DNA from: a virus
DNA length: 64,000 nucleotides
Virus record (IMG/VR): IMGVR_UViG_3300034066_001346
Coordinates: 1-64,000 of that record
Strand: one strand, 5' to 3'
Part shown: positions 1 to 8,062 of the stretch, one piece after another
Position numbering within the stretch: position 1 is the first letter of the stretch
Layout of the letters: every line of letters begins with the position of its first letter
Notes under the pieces: model-generated
The model's database searches: none
What the model was told of the DNA's origin: nothing
What the model saw: only the letters and a program-made list of their open reading frames with translations
Made by a program: the position numbers and the translations under genes

Positions 1-130
1 GCTTCTGCTGCTGCTTGGGCTGCGTTAGCCTTTGATGTTGCATCTGCTGATGCAGTTGCTTCTGCTGCTGCTTGGGCTGCGTTAGCCTTTGATGTTGCAT
101 CTGCTGATGCAGTTGCTTCTGCTGCTGTTT
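1..130. repeat. 57-bp in-frame tandem repeat
   Basis: Two near-identical 57-bp units (1-57 and 58-114) and a diverged third beginning at 115 encode a 19-residue Ala-rich repeat in the fibre gene. The array probably continues beyond the window. Such arrays change fibre length by recombination. Confidence 0.85.
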
Positions 131-371
131 GTGCCGATGCTGCTGAACCTGCTGGATCAAATACTCCAGACTTTATAGATAACTTTCCAGCGCCGCTTAC
201 TTCAAGCTGTGTAGCCTCTACCGATTTTACAAGAGTGGCTCCACCGACAAGGTTGAGGATATAGGAATCTCCGCCTGTCTCTGTAAGTATATTTTGACCA
301 TTGATTGTACCTGTAGCACCCTCAACAATGAGTCCATGTTTAATTCTAAAGTTCTTATTTACTGTTGCCAT
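1..371 (-). CDS. Tail-fibre-like protein, N-terminal part (runs off window)
   Basis: The start codon is at 371 and the frame stays open to the window edge, so about 123 N-terminal residues are seen. After a short beta-rich start (MATVNKNFRIKHGLIVEG) the protein enters an Ala-rich 19-residue repeat made of Ala, Thr, Ser, Asp and Lys, typical of fibre coiled coils. It heads a run of minus-strand fibre/adaptor genes. A structural fibre role is inferred from composition and neighbours; no catalytic motif is visible. Confidence 0.7.
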   Translation of the reverse strand, partial: MATVNKNFRIKHGLIVEGATGTINGQNILTETGGDSYILNLVGGATLVKSVEATQLEVSGAGKLSIKSGVFDPAGSAASAQTAAEATASADATSKANAAQAAAEATASADATSKANAAQAAAE

Positions 372-392
372 CTATATGACTCCTTTTACTGC

Positions 393-956
393 TTATTTTT
401 TAACTGCTGTTCTGTAATATCTTGCTGTAACAGCAGTACTTACAGGGGCTATCTTTAAACTAATTATACCTGAATTTAATTCAAAAGTATAAGTAAATAG
501 GTCATTATCTGTGTTTGAGATAATGTTTGATTCTGATACATTGATGTTGCTTCCATCATTTAGAAGAAGTATCTCTGAGGCATACATTTCTGATCCTCTT
601 GTAATTTGCAAAGTATACTTGACTGTTGCCCAAGCATTTGCTGTAAATGTATCCAAGGTTGTTGGATTTTCAATATCACAAACAGTTGAAGAAGTATCGT
701 TGTTTCCCTCTAATCCAAGTAACTCTACCGTTGTAGCGTTACTTGAGCCTAAGTTTGCTATCTGATCTTCTACTGTTGCAATTTTATAGTCTAATGAATC
801 TGGATCTGTAGACCCATCAATTCCAACCTTTGCTTGCAATGCTTCAATAGCATCATTTGCATCTGCGTGCTGTTGAGAATGAGATGGTGCTGATAATTTG
901 TTTGTAGATGTTGGATTGATTAATACATCTAAATCTACTGGGAAATCTATTGCCAT
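393..956 (-). CDS. Virion structural protein, probable tail/fibre component
   Basis: This 187-residue protein begins MAIDFPVDLDVLINPTSTNK, followed by a short helical stretch rich in His, Ala and Gln and a beta-rich C-terminal half. It lacks catalytic motifs. It lies between fibre genes on the same strand. The opening resembles structural proteins of large phages that start with a short 'plus N-terminal anchor' and end in a beta domain. The family is not securely recognised. Confidence 0.6.
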   Translation of the reverse strand: MAIDFPVDLDVLINPTSTNKLSAPSHSQQHADANDAIEALQAKVGIDGSTDPDSLDYKIATVEDQIANLGSSNATTVELLGLEGNNDTSSTVCDIENPTTLDTFTANAWATVKYTLQITRGSEMYASEILLLNDGSNINVSESNIISNTDNDLFTYTFELNSGIISLKIAPVSTAVTARYYRTAVKK

Positions 957-1007
957 TTTTTTGCCTCCAGGCAGTGGTGCTTATTAACTAATTATATCGT
1001 ATTTTAT

Positions 1008-1379
1008 TTATGGTGCGCCGCCATCAAACAAACTTAACTCAAATAATGTTGGTGTTTCATCTTGTAGTGAAGCTGGTGTTCCACCTTCAATAGAATCGAC
1101 TATTGGAAGCTCTTCTATTACGGTTGATGGCTCTTCGTTATTAATGTTTGTAAATAAAACTGGATTTTTTAAATCAATTGTATGAACATCTCCATCGTAA
1201 GTGTGGGTGTGCATATAGAATGGGATTGGGTCTGTATTTTGTGAAATAGTGACCCAGGTTATTCCATTGTGAATCTTTAAGGCTTTATCTGTTGTATTAA
1301 AAAACACATCGCCCTCCGACCCAATTGGGTCGGAAGGGAGTGTTAATAAATTAAGTAAAGACTTAAATTTTCTAGACAT
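1008..1379 (-). CDS. Small tail/fibre protein
   Basis: This 123-residue protein has the segment SDPIGSEGDVFFNTTDKALKI, matching the 'G.(I/V)(Y/F)FNT....K...G..W' pattern also seen in the next gene (1381-2313) and at 2327-2782. That shared pattern is typical of phage fibre attachment modules. It probably forms part of the distal tail; its exact position is unknown. Confidence 0.6.
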   Translation of the reverse strand: MSRKFKSLLNLLTLPSDPIGSEGDVFFNTTDKALKIHNGITWVTISQNTDPIPFYMHTHTYDGDVHTIDLKNPVLFTNINNEEPSTVIEELPIVDSIEGGTPASLQDETPTLFELSLFDGGAP

Positions 1380-1380
1380 G

Positions 1381-2313
1381 TTAGCCTATGACTACTACTC
1401 TAAACTCATTAAGAGATGGTGCTGCGGCAAACTTAACAGTTACATAGTCAATATTTGTATGCTCTACATCTACCTCAACCTGTCCATAGTCTGCGGCATT
1501 TTGAAATACCTGAACTGTAACGTCTTTTGTACCAAAGACGTGGTCAACTTGAAATGATGTTGCAGTTGCGTCTCCAACAGAAGTTGCATACTTTCTTACA
1601 CCATATCCACTGGAAGGAACAATATTTCCAGATCCATCAAAGTCTAGTCCTGTTCCTAACTTTACTGTTATATTTTCGCTTCCATCAATTTCAATACCGT
1701 TACCTGGTGTTAGTGCGTCCTGCTTGGTATTAATTGAATTTGTTATTGTTGTAAAATAATTTGCATCGTCATTGATTGCTGCTGCAATTTCATTTAAAGT
1801 ATTTAATAAACCTGGAGCTCCGTCAACAAGATTATTGATTGCTGTATCTGTATATAGTTGATAAGCAGTCGTAATTGCTGTTTCACGAACGTCTGTATAT
1901 GCTTTTGCATCTACTTCAGCCTGGTCTGCATATGACTCATAAGCAGATGTGATTGCAATTTCACGAGTATCAGTATAATCTTTTGCTTCTTCTAGTGCAT
2001 CTGCTAAATCTTGTGGATTAACAGATATTTGAATCCAGGATGTTCCATTGTCTAAAAATAAAGTACTTGTGTCTGTTGCGGCAAATAGCGTGCCTGCCTT
2101 TGAAGCGGACGGTCTTGCAGACTGAATACCAAACTTAGTTGAGCCTCCTGAAATCCACTGAGAACCATCGTAGAACTTTGTTACATTTTCTTGAGTATTA
2201 AAGTAAATCTGACCTGCCACTGGTGAAGATGGGTCGGAGGCCAGGTTTTGTAATCTAGCATTTAGTAACTCATTTTTATTGAGGTCTAAACTAACTAAAA
2301 ATTTTCTTGCCAT
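1381..2313 (-). CDS. Tail-fibre protein with coiled-coil centre
   Basis: This 310-residue protein has an N-terminal module with [21 protein letters not shown], a central region with repeated ETAITxAYxxYxD and AKAYTDxRE helical units at about 110-170, and a C-terminal beta domain. Trimeric fibres commonly have this build. It is 1 nt from the preceding fibre gene and probably co-transcribed. Confidence 0.75.
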   Translation of the reverse strand: MARKFLVSLDLNKNELLNARLQNLASDPSSPVAGQIYFNTQENVTKFYDGSQWISGGSTKFGIQSARPSASKAGTLFAATDTSTLFLDNGTSWIQISVNPQDLADALEEAKDYTDTREIAITSAYESYADQAEVDAKAYTDVRETAITTAYQLYTDTAINNLVDGAPGLLNTLNEIAAAINDDANYFTTITNSINTKQDALTPGNGIEIDGSENITVKLGTGLDFDGSGNIVPSSGYGVRKYATSVGDATATSFQVDHVFGTKDVTVQVFQNAADYGQVEVDVEHTNIDYVTVKFAAAPSLNEFRVVVIG

Positions 2314-2326
2314 TTTTTATTCTCCT

Positions 2327-2782
2327 TTATGACAGGTATGCTGTCCCTGAAAATGGTTGAGCCATTGTCAGCTTTATTGTATTTGTATTGATATAGTCTA
2401 TTCCAGTTTCTACTAAATCTCCTGCGCTGTCTTTAATTGTAGCATTTGGATAGAATCCTAAGTTGTGTGTTATGTTTACATAGTAAAAGTTATTAATGGC
2501 GTCATTTTGAACTTGAGTAAGCTCCCAGCTTGTTGTATAAGCATAGTCTGCACCTTCTTGAATAAATTTTATTATTGTTGCTTCAGACCAAGTTGTATCA
2601 GATACTTTTGGCCCATAAAAATCTGTTGTCGATGTGTTGTAATAAAAATCACCTTGAAGGCCTAGGTTGTTAGCAGGTGCACCAGTACCACTTAAAATAG
2701 TTCTACCTCTTGGTCCTTGTGGGCCAGGAGTTGAAATTATTACTTTGTTTTTGGTTTCTTTTACTATTACTTTTTCAGCCAT
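2327..2782 (-). CDS. Tail protein with short collagen-like segment
   Basis: This 151-residue protein has a PGPQGPRG collagen-like triplet run at about residues 19-26, then GDFYYNTSTTDFYGPK as in the neighbouring fibre proteins, and a beta C-terminus. Collagen-like triplets are common trimerisation elements in phage fibres. Its start overlaps the stop of the upstream gene (2782). The phage also encodes several 2OG-Fe(II) oxygenases, but a link to proline hydroxylation is only speculation. Confidence 0.7.
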   Translation of the reverse strand: MAEKVIVKETKNKVIISTPGPQGPRGRTILSGTGAPANNLGLQGDFYYNTSTTDFYGPKVSDTTWSEATIIKFIQEGADYAYTTSWELTQVQNDAINNFYYVNITHNLGFYPNATIKDSAGDLVETGIDYINTNTIKLTMAQPFSGTAYLS

Positions 2783-3132
2783 TAGATGGTAACCGATCTA
2801 CTGAGCGTCATAAAACCCTCAAGGAGTTTTATTTTATTCCCATTAGAATCAATTATCATAATGTCATAAGAAGATTTTGGATAGAACAGCTTATTAGTTT
2901 GAGTTGGTGTCATTTTTACAGTTAATGTTCCTTCTGGACCATCTATTGTAATTCCCCCGCTTGGTGAAGTTAATGTAAAAGCTAACTTCGATCCACCTTG
3001 GGTGTCACGAACCTGCATCTTTGCGGATGCACCAGTAATATCAATAGGCGTTACTTCATCTTCCAAAGTGTATTGAACTTCAAAAATGAATGTAGCATTT
3101 TGATCTACTTCAAAGTTTTTTGATACTGCCAT
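2782..3132 (-). CDS. Baseplate/tail adaptor-like protein (BppU N-terminal-like)
   Basis: This 116-residue beta-rich protein contains FIFEVQYT...PIDITGASAKMQVRD and a 'Y.I...D..G....L..G...L...VT' ending. This pattern resembles the N-terminal domain of baseplate upper proteins (BppU), which docks receptor-binding proteins. Its ATGA-type overlap with the downstream fibre gene supports a structural role. The family call is from memory of the pattern. Confidence 0.6.
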   Translation of the reverse strand: MAVSKNFEVDQNATFIFEVQYTLEDEVTPIDITGASAKMQVRDTQGGSKLAFTLTSPSGGITIDGPEGTLTVKMTPTQTNKLFYPKSSYDIMIIDSNGNKIKLLEGFMTLSRSVTI

Positions 3133-3154
3133 TTGCCATAGTCTCCTAAATAGG

Positions 3155-3188
3155 AATACTCCTGTACCAATTTTAGCACAGGAGTATT
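3155..3188. terminator. Perfect 11-bp inverted repeat, probable terminator
   Basis: Arms AATACTCCTGT (3155-3165) and ACAGGAGTATT (3178-3188) with a 12-nt loop lie between two minus-strand genes. The U-tract is weak on either strand, so this may attenuate transcription rather than stop it. Confidence 0.6.
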
Positions 3189-3201
3189 TCTAATCAACTA
3201 T

Positions 3202-3441
3202 TTACTTTGGGCTTTTAAAACCAAATTCTTGGTTGCTTGGGCTCAGTGCCTTTAGGATAACTGGAGCTACCGCTGCAACTCCACCCATGAGAAGATCTCT
3301 TGGATTTGTGTTTCCAGTCATATATAATGCAATTGCTGCAGATAAGAATGCTCTTGCGTATGTTCCTAAAGCTGCTAATAATTGTTCTGTCATTGTTACC
3401 TTTCCGTCTTTGTTTAAATCCGCTTTATCGAATTTACTCAT
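3202..3441 (-). CDS. Small membrane protein with EF-hand loop, candidate holin
   Basis: This 79-residue protein opens with a canonical 12-residue EF-hand loop, DLNKDGKVTMTE (residues 8-19). Two hydrophobic stretches (about 31-41 and 50-64) and a charged tail follow. The size and topology suit a holin, but no lysin is adjacent; the nearest hydrolase is at 6606 on the other strand. A related layout occurs at 38509-38829. Calcium binding is inferred from the loop only. Confidence 0.5.
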   Translation of the reverse strand: MSKFDKADLNKDGKVTMTEQLLAALGTYARAFLSAAIALYMTGNTNPRDLLMGGVAAVAPVILKALSPSNQEFGFKSPK

Positions 3442-3507
3442 TTTATCATCTCCATTTTGGGCGGTGTGCCCAGAATTTTGGGTTTCCCCAATTATATTAT
3501 TCTACCA

Positions 3508-5442
3508 CTATGCAGATATATCTACAAGCTCACAGTTTCCATCTGAGCTACAGGCTAGGGTTGCACTTGGAGAAGTTCCATCTTCTGTCTCATAAAATGA
3601 AAGATCTTCCCATCGAATGTTCTCTGGCATCTTTGCAAGCAACGATTCATACTCTTCTTTTGTTACTTCTTGATATGGGGCCTGCTTGTAAGTGTGATCT
3701 GAATGCGGAAGGAACGAAATTCCAGATACTTCATCAAAATTCTTATAAACCCAGGCACCGACTTCCATCCACTCTTCTTCTTTTACAGAAACAGTAATAG
3801 ATGGTTTATGCTCACACCATGCACGCTGATAAACAAGCCAAATATTTAAATGATCAATAGCTGTCAAATCATTTCTAACAATTGCACCTTCTGGTGCTTT
3901 TACTGGAAATGAAAATACATATGTGTCATTTGGCTTCATAACATCATCTTCTGTTGGAATTCCAACTTCCTTTAGAAATGTAGAAATTGGATCCCCTTTT
4001 GAACCACGTACTGTACGAATGTAATACTCTGAATGCCATGGGTGCATTCCTGAAGATACCCCGACCAATTGAGACACTGTTCCAGAAGGCTTTACACATG
4101 TAATAGCAGCAGACTCAGGAATCCCAATTTTCCCTGCCTCTTCTTTATTTACTTCTCTTGCTCTGTCACGCATTGACATCAAGAATGCTTCCAGGGCTAC
4201 AATGTCTTCTTTGCCTGACATAAACTTATGTCCAAATTGTCCAGTTAATGAAACTCCAAGTAGTCTTTCTTCTTCTGTATTGTCTTTCCAAATTTTTCTT
4301 AAGTACTTAAAGTCAGTTAAAGTTGACTGCCATGTTCCAAGTATTGTCGCTAACTCTACTTTTCTTTTGATATCTTTCTTTGTATCATTTTCACGTAATA
4401 CGACTTCTGAAAGATTACAAAACTGATAAGGACGTAAAATAATTTCTGAGCATGGGTTAGTTCCGTAGTGTATATCTGGATCTCTTCTTCCGAACTTTGC
4501 TGCTTGTGCTTGCGCCGCTGCAACATTGTAGATTCCACGCTCTCCAGACTTTGAATCATAAAGAGATTTCCATTCTGCAATAAACTGCTCCATCTCTGGC
4601 TTGCGTGAATACGCAACAGAGTTATTTGACAAAGCACGCTGTGGGCTTTGCTCCCACCAGCTACCAGATTTTGCCTGTGCCATTTCAATATCATTAATGT
4701 TAGACAATGAAATCATTGCGGAACGTCTAACTCCGCCAACAACTACGACTTCACCAATTTTACACATAATGTCGTGACATTCAATTGGCTTGAGATTTCT
4801 TCCTGCTGCATTTTTAAATTTAGCAATTGTAAAGTCAAAAAGATTTACTAGCGGCTGTGGTCCAGATGAACGGCCACCCATAGTTTTTAGTCTTGCACCA
4901 GATGGTCTAACTTTTGTAACATCAATTGCTGGTATATGGCCAGTCCATAATAATGCGAGAAGTTCACGGTACGCTTTAGCCCAACCCTGCTTTGAATCTT
5001 CTACAACAATCACGGTATCTGACTTTTCTAGCTTTTCTGGAACTGGAGGAAGCTTATTTATGTACTTATACTCTACTGAAAATCCTACACCAGTTCCACA
5101 CATTAAAACATACATCGTTTCATCAAAAGATCTTGGTGAGTCTACTGGAAGAAAGGCACAATTGTATCCAGCAACATTATCTCTTTCTAAAGCAGCCCCT
5201 GAAGTCATAACTGATCTCATAGACGGCATAACGTTTCTTTCAAAAACAAAACTTTTTAATTCCGATACTAAACTATCGCTTGGAACATAGTTGTGATTTT
5301 CCTTCAGGTGGTTTGTCATAAATGCAAAGTATCTATCTACAGTCTCCTGCCATGTTTCTCTGCGACCTTCTGATTCAACCCATTTTGCATATCTTGATAA
5401 AGCAATAAAATTTTCGTATGGGTTTTTAATAGTTTTTGACAT
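3508..5442 (-). CDS. nrdJ: Class II (B12-dependent) ribonucleoside-triphosphate reductase
   Basis: Reduces ribonucleotides to deoxyribonucleotides for phage DNA synthesis. The 644-residue protein shows the active-site set of the RNR barrel: C95 (GYNCAF) and C342 as the expected redox pair, and NPCSEI at 329-334 with C331 as the thiyl-radical position and E333 as its partner. The tail ends ACSSDGNCELVDISA, whose two cysteines fit the re-reducing C-terminal pair. The lack of a neighbouring NrdB, a length near monomeric class II enzymes and this tail favour the adenosylcobalamin-dependent type. The host must then supply B12. Confidence 0.85.
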   Translation of the reverse strand: MSKTIKNPYENFIALSRYAKWVESEGRRETWQETVDRYFAFMTNHLKENHNYVPSDSLVSELKSFVFERNVMPSMRSVMTSGAALERDNVAGYNCAFLPVDSPRSFDETMYVLMCGTGVGFSVEYKYINKLPPVPEKLEKSDTVIVVEDSKQGWAKAYRELLALLWTGHIPAIDVTKVRPSGARLKTMGGRSSGPQPLVNLFDFTIAKFKNAAGRNLKPIECHDIMCKIGEVVVVGGVRRSAMISLSNINDIEMAQAKSGSWWEQSPQRALSNNSVAYSRKPEMEQFIAEWKSLYDSKSGERGIYNVAAAQAQAAKFGRRDPDIHYGTNPCSEIILRPYQFCNLSEVVLRENDTKKDIKRKVELATILGTWQSTLTDFKYLRKIWKDNTEEERLLGVSLTGQFGHKFMSGKEDIVALEAFLMSMRDRAREVNKEEAGKIGIPESAAITCVKPSGTVSQLVGVSSGMHPWHSEYYIRTVRGSKGDPISTFLKEVGIPTEDDVMKPNDTYVFSFPVKAPEGAIVRNDLTAIDHLNIWLVYQRAWCEHKPSITVSVKEEEWMEVGAWVYKNFDEVSGISFLPHSDHTYKQAPYQEVTKEEYESLLAKMPENIRWEDLSFYETEDGTSPSATLACSSDGNCELVDISA

Positions 5443-5513
5443 TTGTGAGTCTACCTTTTCTCCGCCTTGCGGTTGTTAAATTTTGATTAGTCCCTAAGTG
5501 TATCAAACTTTAT

Positions 5514-6518
5514 TTACTGGGGGAAGGGATTAGAAAATTTTTTAAATATGTCTGAAAAAGCATTATTAGTTAACTGATTCCAATTGTATTCTTCATGAAT
5601 CTTAGTTGCCTGAGAATAGTAATAACCAGAGTAGGCATTAAAATTAATTGATACTTCTCTCATAAGCTCAACTAGATGTTGACGGTTAGGTTCAAAGACT
5701 TTTCCTTCATGTGGGAATTGCCATGGGGAATCAATTAACTCTGACTTTAACTTTAATGGCCCAAGATACTTTTTATAGTGAGCCCAGGATGCTGTACATA
5801 TTGTTGGCATTCCAGTTGCAAGAGCTTGAAGCGGAATAAATCCAAATCCTTCTCCATAGCTTGGATAAACTAAAACATCATGATCATGATAAAGCTTTAC
5901 TAAATCTTCTTCATTTAAATTATCTGTTATAACCTTTACATTTTGATATAAATTTTGAGGAAGACCAATTATGTTTTTATCTATGTAATTATTATAAACT
6001 CTAGTAGTATTTACACCATATGCTTTTATTGTTAATGAATAATTTGGATTATCTGCAAACAAGGAAAGAAACGCATCCAACACCATTTGCCCAGCTTTTC
6101 TTGGTGCTGGTTCTCCTATATGTAAAAATTTAATTACTCCGTCATCGCTTCTTCTTTTTGGAACCCACGCAGAAGATATTCCATGAGGAAAAACTTTAAT
6201 ATCAGAGTAGCCGTTTGATTCAAATACGTTAGCGCACCAATCCGAAGTTGTCCAAATTTCATCTACAACCTCTAAATTTGGTTTCCATATAGAAGGGATT
6301 ACGGTAGACTCCCAGGGGGTATAAGAAATTTGATATTGGTTTCTATGCATTTTAAAATGATCTGGTTGAGAAAAATTTAACTGAACTTGAGCCTTTGGAC
6401 TTTGAAATGGAACTGTGTGTCCTAAATTAATTAAAGATTCAACTATATTTAATCCTGCATAACCGTACCCATTATTATTTTTCATATTAATAGTTGGTGT
6501 TGAAAACGATATTTGCAT
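5514..6518 (-). CDS. GT-B glycosyltransferase, family 4-like
   Basis: This 334-residue protein begins near a glycine-rich loop (NNNGYGYAGLNI). It carries LHIGEPAPRKAGQMVLDAF in mid-sequence and the donor-binding signature YPSYGEGFGFIPLQALATGMPT at about 226-247, the E-x7-E region of retaining GT4 enzymes. The acceptor is unknown; it may decorate the cell surface, the virion or another phage product. It is divergent from the transglycosylase gene at 6606, with a short shared upstream region. Confidence 0.85.
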   Translation of the reverse strand: MQISFSTPTINMKNNNGYGYAGLNIVESLINLGHTVPFQSPKAQVQLNFSQPDHFKMHRNQYQISYTPWESTVIPSIWKPNLEVVDEIWTTSDWCANVFESNGYSDIKVFPHGISSAWVPKRRSDDGVIKFLHIGEPAPRKAGQMVLDAFLSLFADNPNYSLTIKAYGVNTTRVYNNYIDKNIIGLPQNLYQNVKVITDNLNEEDLVKLYHDHDVLVYPSYGEGFGFIPLQALATGMPTICTASWAHYKKYLGPLKLKSELIDSPWQFPHEGKVFEPNRQHLVELMREVSINFNAYSGYYYSQATKIHEEYNWNQLTNNAFSDIFKKFSNPFPQ

Positions 6519-6540
6519 AAAACCTTCCTAGTTGACTGGC

Positions 6541-6570
6541 TTGACACTACTTGCTAGTAGATGTTATTAT
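6541..6570 (+). promoter_or_regulatory. Sigma-70-like promoter of the transglycosylase operon
   Basis: TTGACA (6541-6546), an 18-bp spacer and TATTAT (6565-6570) precede the gene at 6606. A strong AGGAGG ribosome site follows at about 6592-6597. Confidence 0.7.
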
Positions 6571-6605
6571 TATAGTTCGTTATCTCTCTAAAGGAGGAAA
6601 TGCCA

Positions 6606-7157
6606 ATGGAGAATATAAAACAAAAGCTGAGCGATTTTGCTCATAGTATGACTGTAGTAGTAATGATAACATTATTTCTATTTACAAACAATACTGTGAT
6701 TCCCGCTCAAGCTTTGAAAGTACAACCAAAGACAGAAGTACAACTTAAGAAAGAAACCTTAGAAAAGTACAGCAATACTGTTTACAAGCCTTCGGAAAAG
6801 CTTTCAGACTACGAGTTGAAAGAGCTACTGGCAGCAGTAGGTTTTGAAGGAAAAGCCCTTAGAACGGCTTGGGCCATTGCTAAGACGGAGTCCAGTGGAC
6901 GCCCATTAGCATACAATGGCAACAGGAATACTGGAGACAGTTCCTATGGAATTTTTCAGATCAACATGTTGGGAAACCTTGGTGTTGCTCGTAAAGAAAA
7001 ATTTGACCTGAGATCAAATGTACTATTATTTGATCCAGTAATAAATGCAGAGATAACGTACTACATGACTAATGGCGGTTTAAATTGGTCGGCTTGGAAG
7101 GGATTAACCCCAAGAGCAAAGGAGTTTTACTTAAAATTCCCAACTACACAGAAGTAG
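6606..7157 (+). CDS. Secreted or anchored lytic transglycosylase-like protein
   Basis: This 183-residue protein has a charged N-terminus and one hydrophobic segment (about 17-35), a signal peptide or anchor. An SLT/lysozyme-like domain follows: AKTESSGRP with catalytic-type Glu95, then GDSSYGIFQINM. It should cleave peptidoglycan glycan strands outside the membrane. The ATG at 6606 is chosen because the AGGAGG lies only 2 nt before the ATG at 6600 but 8 nt before this one. It could serve lysis or local wall remodelling; the amidase-type lysin is far away at 42342. Confidence 0.8.
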   Translation: MENIKQKLSDFAHSMTVVVMITLFLFTNNTVIPAQALKVQPKTEVQLKKETLEKYSNTVYKPSEKLSDYELKELLAAVGFEGKALRTAWAIAKTESSGRPLAYNGNRNTGDSSYGIFQINMLGNLGVARKEKFDLRSNVLLFDPVINAEITYYMTNGGLNWSAWKGLTPRAKEFYLKFPTTQK

Positions 7158-7163
7158 GAGAAA

Positions 7164-7379
7164 ATGCGTAAGATACAGCATGTATCTAAATACATAGCAC
7201 TTTCTGAAGAAGGCCTTGTACCTAGACTGGAATGTCCACTAGATCAAGGTCTTCTTTTTTCTAACCAAACGGATCTTGATGAGGTTTACTTATATTGCTT
7301 ATCTTGTGATTATAAAAAATTTATAGGGTTTGGGTTTTACGATGAAATAATTAAGGCGGTGGAAAAATATGGAAAATAA
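7164..7379 (+). CDS. Small zinc-ribbon-like protein
   Basis: This 71-residue protein has CPLDQG and CLSCDY, a CxxxxG...CxxC spacing that suggests half of a zinc ribbon. It sits 6 nt after the transglycosylase stop and overlaps the next start by 11 nt, so it is in the same operon. Function not recognised. Confidence 0.65.
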   Translation: MRKIQHVSKYIALSEEGLVPRLECPLDQGLLFSNQTDLDEVYLYCLSCDYKKFIGFGFYDEIIKAVEKYGK

Positions 7380-7587
7380 TGAAGAGAAGTCTATAGAAGA
7401 AAACCTACCTATGGTTAACTATATAATGCTTCACAGAATATACGACATGCTTACACTGATTGCAAATAAAGTGGTTGGTGGCGATGAAGTTAATAAAATG
7501 GTAGAATATCATGAAAGCGGATACCTTTTGGGACCAGCGCCATCTTATAACGCTGGTATAGACGAAAATGAGGAAAAAAATGGATAA
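7369..7587 (+). CDS. Hypothetical acidic protein
   Basis: This 72-residue acidic protein is rich in Glu and Asn, with a helical middle (MLHRIYDMLTLIANKVVGG). It overlaps both neighbours, indicating translational coupling. Not recognised. Confidence 0.6.
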   Translation: MENNEEKSIEENLPMVNYIMLHRIYDMLTLIANKVVGGDEVNKMVEYHESGYLLGPAPSYNAGIDENEEKNG

Positions 7588-7768
7588 AGAAAAAATTGTA
7601 ATGTCAATGCTAGAAAAAATCAACAATGATACAAGAGCAATGGGTGTGCAAAATGGAATTGATCTTATGGAAATTGAACAGCAGATCATAAAAAACCAGC
7701 CTAGCTTAATATATCTATTAGCTAACCTACATGACTTTATTATTGAAAAAGAATTTTTTAAAAGCTAA
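7580..7768 (+). CDS. Hypothetical helical protein
   Basis: This 62-residue helical protein starts MDKEKIVMSM. The ATG at 7580 is preferred over 7568 because AGGA lies 5 nt upstream of it. It is the last gene of the 6606 operon. Not recognised. Confidence 0.55.
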   Translation: MDKEKIVMSMLEKINNDTRAMGVQNGIDLMEIEQQIIKNQPSLIYLLANLHDFIIEKEFFKS

Positions 7769-7770
7769 CA

Positions 7771-7799
7771 TTGACTTTAAATAAATACACTAATACAAT
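7771..7799 (+). promoter_or_regulatory. Promoter of a small RNA
   Basis: TTGACT (7771-7776), a 17-bp spacer and TACAAT (7794-7799) form a near-consensus sigma-70 promoter with no open frame of note downstream before the terminator at 7862. Confidence 0.75.
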
Positions 7800-7805
7800 A
7801 GAATT

Positions 7806-7894
7806 GTGTTAGTTGAAGCGTTTATTCGTTCCTAATACAATGTACTACTTATAGTACAAAACCCCAATTGGATCCGCCTCCAATTGGGGTTTTT
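7806..7894 (+). ncRNA. Unknown ~90-nt structured small RNA
   Basis: The predicted transcript begins near 7806 and ends at an intrinsic terminator. It folds as a stem of ATTGTGTTAG-type (7803-7812) with CTAATACAAT (7832-7841), containing an inner GAAGCG/CGTTC stem, then a GTACT/AGTAC hairpin, then the terminator. Promoter, compact structure and terminator together support an RNA gene. No known family is recognised and no tRNA arms are present. Confidence 0.7.
7862..7894 (+). terminator. Intrinsic terminator
   Basis: Perfect 10-bp stem CCCCAATTGG/CCAATTGGGG (7862-7871, 7880-7889) followed by five T. Confidence 0.9.
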
Positions 7895-7922
7895 ATATAT
7901 CTAAAAGTGGTATAATTAATTT

Positions 7923-8057
7923 ATGCCAAGAGATCACTTTGCAAGAACAATGAGAAGCCCTTACTTTCAGTATTCTGAAAACCAAGAATTAATTGAATGT
8001 AAATGCATTAGATGTAAATGTGAAAACTTTTTTATAAACTTTTTTAAAAAGAAATAA
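7923..8057 (+). CDS. Small Cys-rich leaderless gene
   Basis: This 44-residue protein ends with ECKCIRCKCEN and a basic aromatic tail, possibly metal binding. The TATAAT at 7911-7916 is exactly 6 nt before the ATG, so transcription should begin at the start codon, and no ribosome site is present. Such leaderless starts recur in this genome, which supports the gene. Confidence 0.6.
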   Translation: MPRDHFARTMRSPYFQYSENQELIECKCIRCKCENFFINFFKKK

Positions 8058-8062
8058 TATAT

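Noticed and set aside
1-130. CRISPR array
   Set aside because: Units are contiguous, in-frame and without spacers.
4356-4694. 112-codon minus-strand frame inside the ribonucleotide reductase gene
   Set aside because: Alternative frame within a well-supported enzyme covering its NPCSEI region.
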